Shown: positions 34,213 to 44,951 of the stretch, in pieces
Numbering within the stretch: the first letter of the stretch is position 1
How the letters are laid out: every line of letters starts with the position of its first letter
Origin: Tetracladium setigerum
Lineage: Eukaryota > Ascomycota > Leotiomycetes > Helotiales
Length of the DNA stretch: 64,000 nt
Assembly (NCBI GenBank): GCA_031472005.1
Contig: PZJY01000008.1
Location: 1,922,001-1,986,000 of the forward strand
Direction of reading: 5' to 3'
Made by a program: the position numbers and the translations under genes
Notes under the pieces: generated by a model
Database searches by the model: none
Told to the model about the DNA's origin: nothing
What the model saw: only the letters and a program-made list of their open reading frames with translations

Positions 34213-36859
34213 ATGGACGCGCCTCTCGAAAGCAGCGTGGCAGAACCGCAGCACGGGGAAACCCCAATAGATGCAAACACGCCCATGCAAGATGCAGAAG
34301 CACAACTCCCCAACGAAGAAAATTCCCCCTCCTCGGGCGATTCCAGCGACACGGAAGAGGAAGATGATGCGCCACAAGTAGAGTGGCTAGCTACCTCGCG
34401 GCAGAAGCGATCCACCGCCGGAAATCGACTGCAGGCCCTCCTCCAACAAGCAGAGGAGGAAGAAGACCCGAGGACGAACTTGCTCTCCTCTTCAACGAAG
34501 ATGATGCGGGGGAAGATCATGGCTTTGAGGATGCTGGTCACGACTCAGATGTACAGATGGATTCATCCTCGGACGACGAGGATGCCGCCGCGGTGGACGA
34601 CGATTTAGATGGGGAGAGAGCGCTGCAGAAGCAAGAAAAGGCAGAGAAACAGTCTAAGAAACGAAAATTACAAGACAAAGTACCCTTTGTGAAGAAGAGA
34701 GTCAAGATAGATCCCACTCTATCGCAAGCGCCTGCCCCTAGACCGAAAAAGAAATCAGAACGCGCTTCCTGGATTCCAACAGCAGATGAACTGCCCACGC
34801 GAGCTTCAGCGAGAGGAACAACGAGGCAGAGTAAGGAACAACTGCATGTACAAATGGTGGATAGGGAGATCAAGCGCATCAAGCAGTTGAAGAATATGGA
34901 AAAGGCGGCGGCTGCGAAAAAGGCGAAACAGAAGCCCGCCATGACACAAGCGGACAGACTAGCAGAAGCAGCGAGGATAGAAAAGGCGAACTCAAAGAGT
35001 CTGAGCAGATGGGAGGAGTCGGAAATGTTGAGAGAAGAGGAACAGAGGGCGAAACTTGCAGCATTAAAGAATCGACACTTGGAAGGTCCGGTCATTACTT
35101 GGTGGAGTGGGCTGGGGGAATATGTTGGAGGTAAATTGAGGCAAGTCGGGAAGAATCTCATAATCGAGGAGCCAAAGGAGAAACCGGTCTCCAAAAAGAA
35201 GAAAGCTTCGGTAACTGAGGAGGTGGCCAAGGAGAAGGATAAGACGGCGACAGAGAAGAATGGAGCTGCTACCATCACGGAGGGCGGAGATACGAAAGAA
35301 GGCTCAACTTCAAACAGTGCGACGATAGAAGTTGCTAAACCAGACACAGCTGCGCCCTCACCCACACCTTTGGATTCCCAAGTCCAAACTCCAAATCCAG
35401 AAATCAAAGCATCACAACCTGACCCCTCACCATCAAAAACCCCCGATCCACCAATCCCCTCACCACCAATCCCAGAGTATACCCCACAACCTGTTATACA
35501 ACCTCAAGTACATCTTCCACCACGATCCTCCGTTCTCGCGCCCCCTCCTGGCCTCCCAATTCAAGCACCGCATCCTCCACCCAACTTCAATCATAATTAT
35601 CCGTCCCAACCACCTTACATGCTCGTTCCTCCCGCGCTGGACGGCTCGGCACCTCTCCCAGGCTTGGGATATAGCTACAACTACCCACCGCCATTACCCC
35701 TCTACCCACTTCAACCACAACTTTACTCTTCAAATTCACAGTCACAACCTCCGCTTCAAACATTAGATCCAAATCAAACACAACTGAATACCCCTCCACC
35801 ACCTCCTCCTCCTTCACAATCTCAACCTCTAGTTCAAACATCTCAGATTCAAACCCAACCTCCTGGCCCTAAAGTAGAAGTAGAGAAGAAACCAGAAGAA
35901 CCCCCGGGCCACCGACAATAGAACATGCAGCACGAAACTACCTCATCCTTCAAAACTTCGACGAGACGGCTATCAAAGATAAAAATGTCCAGACGGAAGT
36001 GATTTTCGGGAGGAAGTTTCAAAAATTGCCTCCTTCTAGTATGTCACGCTCTCTTAATATCTAGCTTCATTGTCTGCACTTTTACTCCCCGCCCTGTGTT
36101 TTTATTCGTCTTCTTTGAGATTAGAAGCAGCCTAACATTTTCAATAGAAAGCAAACCCAATCACCACAACCACCCTCTTTGCCCCATCACTCACCACCCA
36201 GCCAAATATCGCGACCCCACCACCGGCCTCGTCTACGCCAACTCATTCGCCTACGCACAGATTCAAAAATTAAAGAAATCAGAGTATAAGTGGAGTAAAC
36301 TTTTGGGCGCATATGTTGGTGTTGGAACCGAGGTTGTGGCGAGGGCGTGCCGGGGAGGTTTGTTGATCCGTCGGCTGTGAGGGAGGTTAAGGAGAGCGAG
36401 AAGGGGAAGGAAGTGTTGGGGCCGAGCGCTGGAGGGGTGATTGGCAATGCGAATGGGCATGTGAATGCGAATGCGAATGTGAATGTGAACGATGTGCCGA
36501 TGGTAAAGGCAGGGATAGGAGGTGTGAAAAGACCAGAAGATGGCGAAAGTAAAGAGTCGAAAGAAAGTATCAGTCTGGGGAGGTCCTTGAGGGAAGGATC
36601 TATGTCCAATCCCACTTTCCCACCCACTGGAAACCCCAGTGCGGATTTCGGCGTGATGGGAAGCGGAAGTCATGCTGGAAAGGGACCTCCTTCGGTTGCA
36701 GTGCCGAACTGGAATGGCAACGGGCATGGAAATGAGAACGTGAATGGGAATACTGGAATACCGGTGGGAAATTCAAACGGAAATGGGAATGGGAATGGGA
36801 ATACTCCTAATCCCCCAATTGCCCTTGTCGAAAGTACGAATAAACAAAATTCTATATAG
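34213..36859 (+). CDS. Swc2/VPS72 (YL1) subunit of the SWR1 chromatin-remodelling complex
   Basis: Exon 1 is 34213-36038 and exon 2 is 36148-36859. The N-terminus has the YL1 region: EWLATSRQKRSTAGNRLQALL, then acidic blocks that contact H2A.Z-H2B, then KKRVKIDPT. The YL1_C domain spans the intron: PLCPITHHPAKYRDPTTGLVY, then NSFAYAQIQKLKKSEYKW. Swc2 lets the SWR1 complex place histone H2A.Z at promoters. Between the domains lies a long Pro/Gln-rich insert, and the tail after YL1_C is Asn/Gly-rich with NGNGNGN repeats; both are fungal-style disordered segments. The frame needs one extra base at each of 34467-34469, 35901-35908 and 36343-36345; the total is then 847 codons (846 residues). Three breaks in a widely conserved chromatin gene argue for sequence error, not decay. 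Confidence 0.88.
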
Positions 36860-37840
36860 TATGATAGTAAAGTAGATATATTGTAGTATACCTAGTATAG
36901 TACAGTCTCGGACAAACAAAATAATGAAGATAATAATGTTGTACATGTCTATCTACTATAAATTCGAATGAACTAGTGCATACAAAGTACTTATGATACA
37001 TATGACGATCGTTTACTGCGAGCTTGCTTGGGTGTCAAGGGATACACTGGACAGTACGGGCTCACTTGCAGACTAGTTTAGCAGAGCCTTAGATCACAGG
37101 CACTCTCAGCTCGGATATCTCATCCCTCCCTTTCCCTCCTGTCTTTCCTGGACAAATACATTCCTACTTCACCACCAAACGACACGAATCCACGATTACT
37201 TTGCTATCTTTTATCTCGTCATCATTGTGACCCTCATTCTCTCTATCTAGGTATTCATTGACCCATCTATCTCCATGCAATATACCTTCTAATCGAAACC
37301 CCGCCTCGTCCGTATTTACTGCTGTATTTGAGTTTTAAAGTTGTGCTGTGAACCCCCTCCCTGCATCGTATTATTGTGTACCAGCTCGTCCAGATCTGAG
37401 CCTCCAGGTATATCTTGTAGTTGGCCTCAAGCAACGCATGAAAGGCCACTACTCTCGTAAGCTAAGAGTATTGCGACTCGTGATAGGCACTGACGCTCAT
37501 TCTATGCAAACTCCTCACACTGTCTCTCACTTCTTGTTGACGGCGCCACCTGAGGAAACTCTGAGCTGAGTTACATACCTAATTTTCTCTCCAAAGCTAT
37601 TCTAGGAAGAGATCTGCGCTACAGCTCTACAAGTCCTTCACCGACAGATCCTGTCTCTGTGAATAGAGGAGTTAGGTTTGCGCTGTTGTCCTTGTTTGTT
37701 GAGACGCTTCGTCTTTTCGAACTTTAATGTCATGCAGTCTAAGATAAACTGTCTACATGAAGTTTTACCTCTATAGATAATTTGTAAATGCGTCGAAGGG
37801 CCCCTATAACCGCCAATCCAACATCTATCAAGATTGATAT
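36860..37840. other. Intergenic, convergent 3' ends
   Basis: A spacer of about 1 kb between the Swc2 gene and the HET gene. AT-rich at its left end. No ORF with coding character. Confidence 0.45.
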
Positions 37841-39862
37841 TCATCTAAACTCAAAAGTAGAAAGCACATCTTCCTCTTCCTCAGGCCACTCCTCTCCACG
37901 CATTATCCCATGTACATAAGCAGGTGCTACAAATTTATATTTCATATTCCCACACTCTCTGATAATCATCGGCAGTCTCAGACCAGGAATTAAAATGATT
38001 TCGTCACCACCTTGGAGCAAGTCAGATCCCACACCGAGGTATCCTCTCTCAGTAGTAAAAATCACTTTACCCATCGTCATGTTATGGATCCAGTGATGAA
38101 TATGTTTGGTGCCATCTCTGACGCTCATTGCGATCAAAATATTCCACGCCCTGCTTCTCATGACCTTCGGGGCTACAAGTAATCCCTCCGAGAGATAGGT
38201 CTGGCATAATTGGGGTGACCTCAATGCTTGCCTTACTGCCTCAGTGACAAGTGTCTTGCTAGCAGCTGTTCCTTTGTCGGAATCGTAGGCCTGTAAAAGC
38301 TGAAGCCACTCATTGAATTGCTCCATGTTCTTGGAGAGTTCCTGGCCCGAATCCCCAATGAAACCACCTTGCAAAAACACCTCGTATAGAATTACTGTCC
38401 ACTCCTGTCCCGTGGGATAGTGGTCCAGCGTCGCAGCAAGATTGACGGATTCCTGCCATGCTTTGACTCTCTGTTCCATATTAGGCAAGAAAACCTCATG
38501 CTTTCTCGCACTGTCTCCTTCTAGATTGGCTGGGATGTTGGTGTTGGGTCGGAACTTGATCGTATCAATGATGAGACCAGGAAGATGTAATGCTTCGTTA
38601 TTATCAGTGAACAATATACCTCGGACTTCTGAGTTACTGCTCGCCCAAAATGGACTATTGAGTATTGGCATGTGGTTGCGGAAGCTGCCCCAGTCGGGTG
38701 ACCAGGAGGGGAGGTCAGCCAGCGTTCGTGGCGTCCCGAGCGTGTAGAGAAGGTCCAGAGATTTGTCCCATAGCATAGCTTTCTTTGTGAACTCGGCGTA
38801 TACTTTAGCCGGAGGTAGATCGTAACTCACAGGTGGCAACTCTGTGACACCAAGTTTTGTAAGATATCCACACAATGCGTACATCTTATCGTGGGGAAAG
38901 AAACAATTGTAAGGATGTACCAGAGTGAGGATTTGCGATATCTTGGTGTCTGAGAGCGTATATCCGACCTCGTGGATCAAGGACCTTAACTGTCCGTAAA
39001 TTTTCAAGCTTGACGCAAATTGACTCTCGTTGCTGTTGTTTCCCGAAAACGTCTGCTCAAGATGAGCCATGAAATATACCCCATTGAAAAGATCATCCCA
39101 TTCTATCTCTGATTGTCCACAGATGATGGTCGCTTTAGGCGATAGTGCGAGTTCTTGGATTGTCCACATGCGAGTGAACCAAGGGCGGCTGAATAGATCT
39201 GACAGCACACTCGCGTCAGCGGCATTGCCTCTGCTGCTAGTGAGTTGCATGTTCTCCTCTAAATCCCGTCTCGTTAGTCAAAGTCTGCTGAAATATAGAT
39301 CGGAGTGCTGACCTTGAAAGGCTGTCCGGCGCTTCCACAATCTGTCCTTGTCTGCCAAAGGTATCTCATGAACTGGCATGTGCTTTGAACTTGATGTAAA
39401 TGGCTGGAGGTGATCCGAGATGTCCCGCAGATATCTGATACTGCGCGTGCTGGCCTCAGTCTCTTGCCCAAGCCAAATAATGACTCGAGCACACCTCCCA
39501 TAGATCTCACCCATCAACGGAATTTGTTGCTTCTTCTCTTCTTTGGAAACTTCTGTATCAGATTGATCGATACAGATCGAGTCGATCCACAATGATCTCT
39601 GCCGAGAAGGGTATCGTAGCCTCAAGAGTGCTTCCATACAATTCCTGGTGATGTTAAGACGCTTCCCTTCACAGTTGATGGGTTGGTCTGGTGTTTGTCC
39701 ATCCCAAGTATACGAGAGGGCCTCATATAGTGGTGACGAATCCAAGGAGCTTTCTTCGAGTTCTAAATAAAGCTCTCCTGTAGATGCGCCCTGGAGGCTA
39801 ATGATTCTGATTGATCGTGCAGACCCAAGAGGACGGTGCTGATACATTATTGAGTCGGACAT
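37841..39862 (-). CDS. Heterokaryon incompatibility (HET) domain protein
   Basis: Exon 1 is 39862-39313 and exon 2 is 39258-37841, split by a 54-base intron with a GACTAACG branch. The product is 655 residues. The HET domain (PF06985) spans the N-terminal 240 residues: YEALSYTWDG, LWIDSICIDQ, EIYGRCARVIIWLG, then RPWFTRMWTIQELALS in exon 2. The C-terminal 400 residues are the variable part usual for this family, with FFPHDKMYALCGYL and a closing ERGYLGVGSDLLQGGDEI block. HET proteins can trigger cell death when unlike hyphae fuse, but most family members have no tested role. No frame break is seen. No partner NLR gene is adjacent. Confidence 0.92.
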
Positions 39863-41197
39863 GATTCTCCCTGGAACAAAATGTTCTCTGGCGTGGTAGG
39901 AGCTTGCAAGTTGTGCGGAGTAAACATTCGTGACAGATCTATTTATTTCTTTTACTCAGGCTGAGCGGGGTACCAAGACCTAAGAGATATCGGTGAGATG
40001 ATGGACACAACGCACGGCTGGGTGGCAGAGGCTGTGCTAGCGCCTCCTATAGCATTGCTCTGTCCTGAGTAATTGTGTGACGAACAGAAAAAGCAATTGC
40101 AATATGCATGCACACTTGCAAATATATCAAAATAATGCCGCTCTAGGTGGAACGAAGGGAAGCATACTATCTACCACCGAGAAAGGAGCATAAGAGTCTA
40201 ATGATCTTGGCTTTATTAGAATAGAAAACAAATTGATTGCAATCAGTGAGATAGCAAAATATCTGAACAGCTTAACTTCTACTCTGTTAAGACAAAGATG
40301 ATGCAAGGTCACGGTCAAACGATTTGTTCTATGCTCGAAGTAATCCAGACGACAAGTCCCTTTATGGGAGTTATTGGGTTCTGTGCTAGTCACGGCTCAT
40401 ATATTGGTATATATTGTAGAAAGCCTGTGACAGCTTGGTTCAAGTGGCTATTTCAAGTGATGTTGTTATAAAGGCTTAGGCACGTGATAACCTTTAAGAC
40501 TAGTCTAGTTGTCAAGGAACTGCCGAAAAGTTCCAAGATGCAATACATGGTAGTCGGTTCATGAAAGTTCCATACATATGTAAGTCTTGACCTCGTGGAG
40601 CATCACTTCTTTCCTCCAGTACCTGTGGATCTGCTTGGCTCTCGTCCACTTTGCAGAGTACGCAAGAAAATATCTCGTTCAAGCGCTGCTACTATCTCTC
40701 TACTCCGAAGGTAGAGACACAAAGGTAAATATCGATTAAAGGCTAGCTGGGACTTTTATGACAGCAGGAATTATTAACCCCTGTCTAATTTTGTGAAAAG
40801 AATAAGAACTAAGTAGAATCGCACGTCGTGAGAACAAGTGGCACTATGAAAGGGCTTATAGAGATCGGCCTATTTTTAGATCCGAATGAGTCCAAATCTG
40901 GCACGCAACTCCAAAGCTCCAAGTTCCAACTTCGCTATCCTCTTCGATCTCCCAGACCTGCTCTGTTGGAAATCGAGTTCAAATTGCACAAGTTTCTTGG
41001 TAATATAATGCCCACAGCACTGGTATCTACCTAGGTAGCCAAAAAAAAAAAATGCTTGCCATAAAATCCAACATCTCTCAAACGACCAAGTAAATACCCA
41101 ATCCCCTCGCTAATCAACAACTGTCTCGTCACACGCAAAGACAGATATGCTCTAATCCTCCCATCCACATCCAACATCGAAATCCAAAACAGCCTTA
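39863..41197. other. Intergenic
   Basis: This spacer lies upstream of the HET gene and downstream of the Cys-rich repeat gene. It contains a perfect 12-base palindrome, CTACCTAGGTAG, at 41027-41038, followed by an A run. No coding ORF seen. Confidence 0.4.
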
Positions 41198-42244
41198 TTA
41201 CACCAAAATAAACATCATTCCTGAACCAACCAAAAGTCCTAACATCAAGAAAGTCCCAGAAACTCCAATCGAAACTCCCGATCCCGTATTACCACCGCTG
41301 CCGCTGCCGCTGCTCGTTGTAGCAGCAGGAGTTCCCGTCGCCCTCGAAGTTCCATTACCATTTCCATTGCCATTTCCTGCCCCAACGCCAGCAGTTTGCC
41401 CTGGCCCAGATCCAGATCCAGATCCTCCTCCTACTCCTCCAGCGGCCGACCCAGTCGTGGAAAGAGTAAGAGTCGTCTGGAGACCTCCTGAATTCGTCCC
41501 TGTCGTCACACTTGGTCCTGTCGTCGTAGTTGGTCCTGTTGATGTATTCGGCAGAGTTGAAGTAGAGGAAGTAGAATCCGATCCTGGCGTTGCTGGCTTT
41601 TTCGCACAAGTTGTGCCATCGCTACAAGCAACTGATCCGTCCGTGGGGCAGGTAACTCCATTCCCACACACGCCGTCTAGAGGACCGATGGGACAGCCGG
41701 CTTTGTTTGTGCAAGTTCCATTTGGCGGGGTGGATTTTGTGCAGGTGGAGGCATCGCTGCAGGCAACTGAGCCATCAGTTGGGCAGGCTTGTCCATTCGA
41801 ACAGACGCCATCGAGAGGACCGATAGGACAACCGGCTTTATTTGTACAAGTTCCGTTTGGTGGTGTGGATTTCGTGCAGGTTGAGCCATCGCTGCAGGCG
41901 ACTGAGCCATCGGTTGGACAGGCGAGCCCATTCCCACACACTCCATCTAGAGGGCCAATGGGACAACCAGCTTTATTCGTACATGTCCCATTCGCTGGTG
42001 TGGATTTCTTACATGTCGAGCCGTCTATGCAAGGAACTGAGCCGTCAGTTGGACAGGCCAGGCCATTGCTGCATACACCGTCGTTTACTGAAGGCGCTGG
42101 TGCTGTTGTGATGGTGCACGTTGATCCATCAGCACATGGACTCGAATCTGTATCACAAGCTGATAAATCCGTGCAAACTCCCACGTCGGCAAGAGCTCGA
42201 CTGGCGAAAAGCAAGCTCAGGAGAAGGGAATTGGTGGTGCGCAT
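41198..42244 (-). CDS. Secreted Cys-rich tandem-repeat protein, probably GPI-anchored
   Basis: Start chosen at 42244, where MRTTNSLLLSLLFASRALA forms a clean signal peptide; the in-frame ATG at 42331 would bury it. The product is 348 residues. After the signal lies a cysteine-rich part with a 45-residue unit repeated three full times plus a partial copy. Each full unit has six cysteines (spacing C-x5-C-x7-C-x5-C-x9-C-x5-C) and opens with DGVC(S/G)NG and closes with CTNKAGCPIGPL. Next is a Ser/Thr/Gly-rich stalk with GNGNGNGNG, then a hydrophobic C-terminus (SGTFLMLGLLVGSGMMFILV) that fits a GPI-attachment signal. I infer a cell-wall or surface protein. The repeat resembles no domain I can name. 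Confidence 0.8.
   Translation of the reverse strand: MRTTNSLLLSLLFASRALADVGVCTDLSACDTDSSPCADGSTCTITTAPAPSVNDGVCSNGLACPTDGSVPCIDGSTCKKSTPANGTCTNKAGCPIGPLDGVCGNGLACPTDGSVACSDGSTCTKSTPPNGTCTNKAGCPIGPLDGVCSNGQACPTDGSVACSDASTCTKSTPPNGTCTNKAGCPIGPLDGVCGNGVTCPTDGSVACSDGTTCAKKPATPGSDSTSSTSTLPNTSTGPTTTTGPSVTTGTNSGGLQTTLTLSTTGSAAGGVGGGSGSGSGPGQTAGVGAGNGNGNGNGTSRATGTPAATTSSGSGSGGNTGSGVSIGVSGTFLMLGLLVGSGMMFILV
41588..42082 (-). repeat. 135-base coding tandem repeat (about 3.7 units)
   Basis: Units begin at 42082, 41947, 41812 and 41677 on the minus strand, each 135 bases. They are similar at DNA level, so the copy number could vary between strains by recombination. Confidence 0.85.
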
Positions 42245-43200
42245 TTTTGTCGAATGAATGAATATCAAGAGAAGATTAAAAGGGTATCTATTAATGAGCT
42301 TGAAAGTTTGATGAATGCTTTTGTTGTTCAAGAAAAAGGGTTGCAGATTTGGTATTGCAATTCACTGAAATGGGCAGCCGACAGACATACTTATATGGTA
42401 AATCCAAGAATGGCGCTTAGACCGTTATTGAACTGCTTCTTGAGGATGGACATCCAAGCTTTAGCATTAATTCTTATTTTGCATCATCTGCTTTAAGAAT
42501 TCAAGCCACCACCATGCCAGGAATATCTCAGCCCTAAATCTCAGCTACAAGCCTACAACCTTGGCAACTCGTTTCGAGGCACCACCTAGTGTAGGCGAGG
42601 TACCATGGTCCATCGGCTGGGAAGATATTGGCCGAACACTTGCGGAATATGTTTGAGGTATTGTTAGATTTGGGCTCACGGCGGCTTGATTTTCAAGCAT
42701 TATTGTTGTATTTTGTGTTTTTTTTTTGCTTTTTGGGTGACTTGCACAAAGCTTGAACCAAACGAGCATCACCACCCAATATCTTCCATAACCACAAGCA
42801 ATGAACAAAAGTCTCAATTACCATAAAATCACACAAACCTACAATTAAGTCCATACAAATGTACAATGCTTCAACTCCTTTCTGAACACCATCCTAGTCC
42901 ACCTCACCTACCATCCCCATTTGACTATTTCCATGTCCGAAAAAATGCACCAACAAGGCTGAATATTGATAAAAAGGAAACCCCATCACAACGATCATTC
43001 CAAGCGAGCGTCTTGGCCGAATGGATAAAAGCCTTTCCGAGGTTACCTTACCTAATTTGTTCAGTTCGATTTGTCGTTTTCGAGACGAAATCATCTCCAC
43101 CATTGCGGCTGAGTGGTTCGGAGGTCGGAGTGGAGGTTCCAAGCAAAGCCTCATTGTGTCGCCAAGCTATGTTGCCAAGAAAGGAGAATATATGTACTCT

Positions 43201-43326
43201 TCCCCTCCGAATGTAATACAGTGGGCCTGAACTTAACCCTATTTTACACTGAAAGTTGGCTGTCAAGCATCGCCACCCATAGTGATAGAGTTGACTTTGG
43301 GCCCACCGTATTACATTCGGAGGGGA
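43201..43326. mobile_element. MITE-like element with 26-27 base terminal inverted repeats
   Basis: The left arm (from 43201) starts TCCCCTCCGAATGTAATAC and the right arm (to 43326) is its reverse complement, with one mismatch over about 26 bases. The 72 bases between carry no ORF. A TCT flanks both ends and could be a 3-base target duplication. Short, non-coding and bounded by long inverted repeats fits a MITE, but one copy cannot prove mobility. Confidence 0.45.
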
Positions 43327-43401
43327 TCTACCGCCATACTGAGACATTGAACTTGAAAAATCATGGACAGAAAGTCGAGAAATACGAGTTCTCTGGCCTC
43401 G

Positions 43402-43404
<3 letters not shown>

Positions 43405-43432
<28 letters not shown>
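43405..43432. repeat. Poly-T tract (28 T)
   Basis: An uninterrupted run of 28 T, seen directly, 79 bases right of the inverted-repeat element. On the minus strand it reads as poly-A, as after retroposition, but no source gene is visible beside it. Confidence 0.9.
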
Positions 43433-44296
43433 GACAACTTCATGTAATCTTACAAGTACACAGTGCAATTCTACGGTTTCTAACTACACGCTCTATCTTG
43501 GGTTATGATCGAGAGAAGCAGAGGAGGGGCGGTCGAGCAGTGAGAACTCATAAATTCAAGGAAGTCCCCCCCTCAGCGCTATTATTGATCACTGTTATAC
43601 TGAGATTAACAAGCGTCGGCACAAGATGCGAAAAGCTGAACAAGCATGTCCTTCAAGCATTACTTCATAAGTCTTCTACTCTTGACCTGCGCTGATCGCA
43701 AAATCGAAAAATAAAACATCCAAAAATGAAAAAGCCGAAAAGTCAAAAAGCCGAAAGAGCGCTACCACGATTGTTCCTTGGTATGCCGAAACTATATCTA
43801 AGATGGGTAATTTTGTCTACGTATACCAAGCCAACCTCCAGACATCTCCTCCCAATTAAGGTGAGATGTTCCTCCTTGCATTGAAGAGTGATTTCTCATC
43901 ACAGAAATGGAAAGACCGCATCATCTAACCCCATCTTAGACTTTTTATATAAGCGAGAGGGGCGGACACGGCATGAGGCATAATTTTGGATAGAAATCAG
44001 AACAATACACAATTTTGATAGCGGAAGGCGCAAGTTGTTATTGGTACGCTTGCTATTTGAGCAATCTGCTACAACATGAGGTTTGTCACGATCGTATATC
44101 GACCTCACAACAACGGTGGAAGTCAAGTGCACGCTCACTTATCTGACAAGATTCGCATAAAGATCTGCTCATATTCCATTTATTTCACCCACGGAACTAT
44201 ATTAAATTTAGTTGTTTTAAACACTTCATGAACTTCGAACGAGATATCTCTATTCTAGAATCTCCAAGCCTTGATACTTCCAAGCATTCCAACAGA

Positions 44297-44951
44297 TTAC
44301 GAATGTCCAAAAAAGGGATTTTTGCGAATACTACCCTTTTTGTAGCCTCCATCCTCTCTTATCGCGACATCGGTTACTCTGATGTCTATATCCCTCAAAA
44401 TAATCTCATACCATGTTCGCGAAACTATGGGATCATTCACGATCGCTTCTCCCAGTCTCGTCGCAAATATCTTGCAGTTGTTTGTGAAAAGATTGTACGT
44501 CTTCATGTTGGAAGTACAAGTATTCGCTAACAAAAGAAAGATATAAACGTATTAGCATAATTACATTTCTTCAAGCGCCAACGAGCAAAAAACATAAACT
44601 CGCTTCGATTGGAAGTACAGTACAATACTTACCAGCTTGTAAAATCTCAGCATTGCTTGCACTGGTCGTTCCAATGAGGAAACTCTCTTCTCCAGCTACT
44701 TTACCCGGCCACGGAACGCCCGTGAAAGTGCCATCTTTGCTAGGCTGTCCAAATCCAATTTCATTCTTCCCATCTTTCCAAATATCATACACTTTTCCTT
44801 GGCTGTTGGTGTCGTTGATGGACCCTCGCGTGAGGACAAGAAGTTTGGCGTGCGAGAAGCCGACCCAATCTTGAAGAATGACCGGTACGGCGCTGTCGGT
44901 TCGCACTTCCTCGTGGATGATATAGACAGATCTTTTGTTTGGTGAAGACAT
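44297..44951 (-). CDS. Small uncharacterised protein with His..Asn-Cys motif
   Basis: Exon 1 is 44951-44633 and exon 2 is 44526-44297; the 106-base intron starts GTAAGT and ends TTAG. The ATG at 44951 (MSSPNKRSVYIIHEE) gives 182 residues. Two conserved-looking pieces stand out: GFSHAKLLVLTRG with a histidine near residue 42 and YNLFTNNCKIFATRLGEAI with Asn-Cys in the second exon. A histidine before a later NC(x)xF motif is the order in permuted NlpC/P60-LRAT-type thiol enzymes. This resemblance is my inference from short motifs; the family has not been checked. No signal peptide or membrane helix is seen. Confidence 0.65.

Larger units (their letters stand above)
42245..44296. other. Gene-poor spacer with inverted-repeat element and poly-T
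   Basis: About 2 kb with no convincing coding frame. It contains the inverted-repeat element at 43201-43326 and the T run at 43405-43432, both listed separately. Confidence 0.5.

Noticed and set aside
34538..35407. 289-codon minus-strand frame opposite Swc2
   Set aside because: The plus strand carries the conserved YL1 region; the reverse frame is a shadow rich in Ser/Phe/Cys.
41367..42257. 296-codon plus-strand frame opposite the Cys-rich gene
   Set aside because: It is a mirror of the 135-base repeat; the minus strand has a signal peptide, regular cysteines and an anchor.
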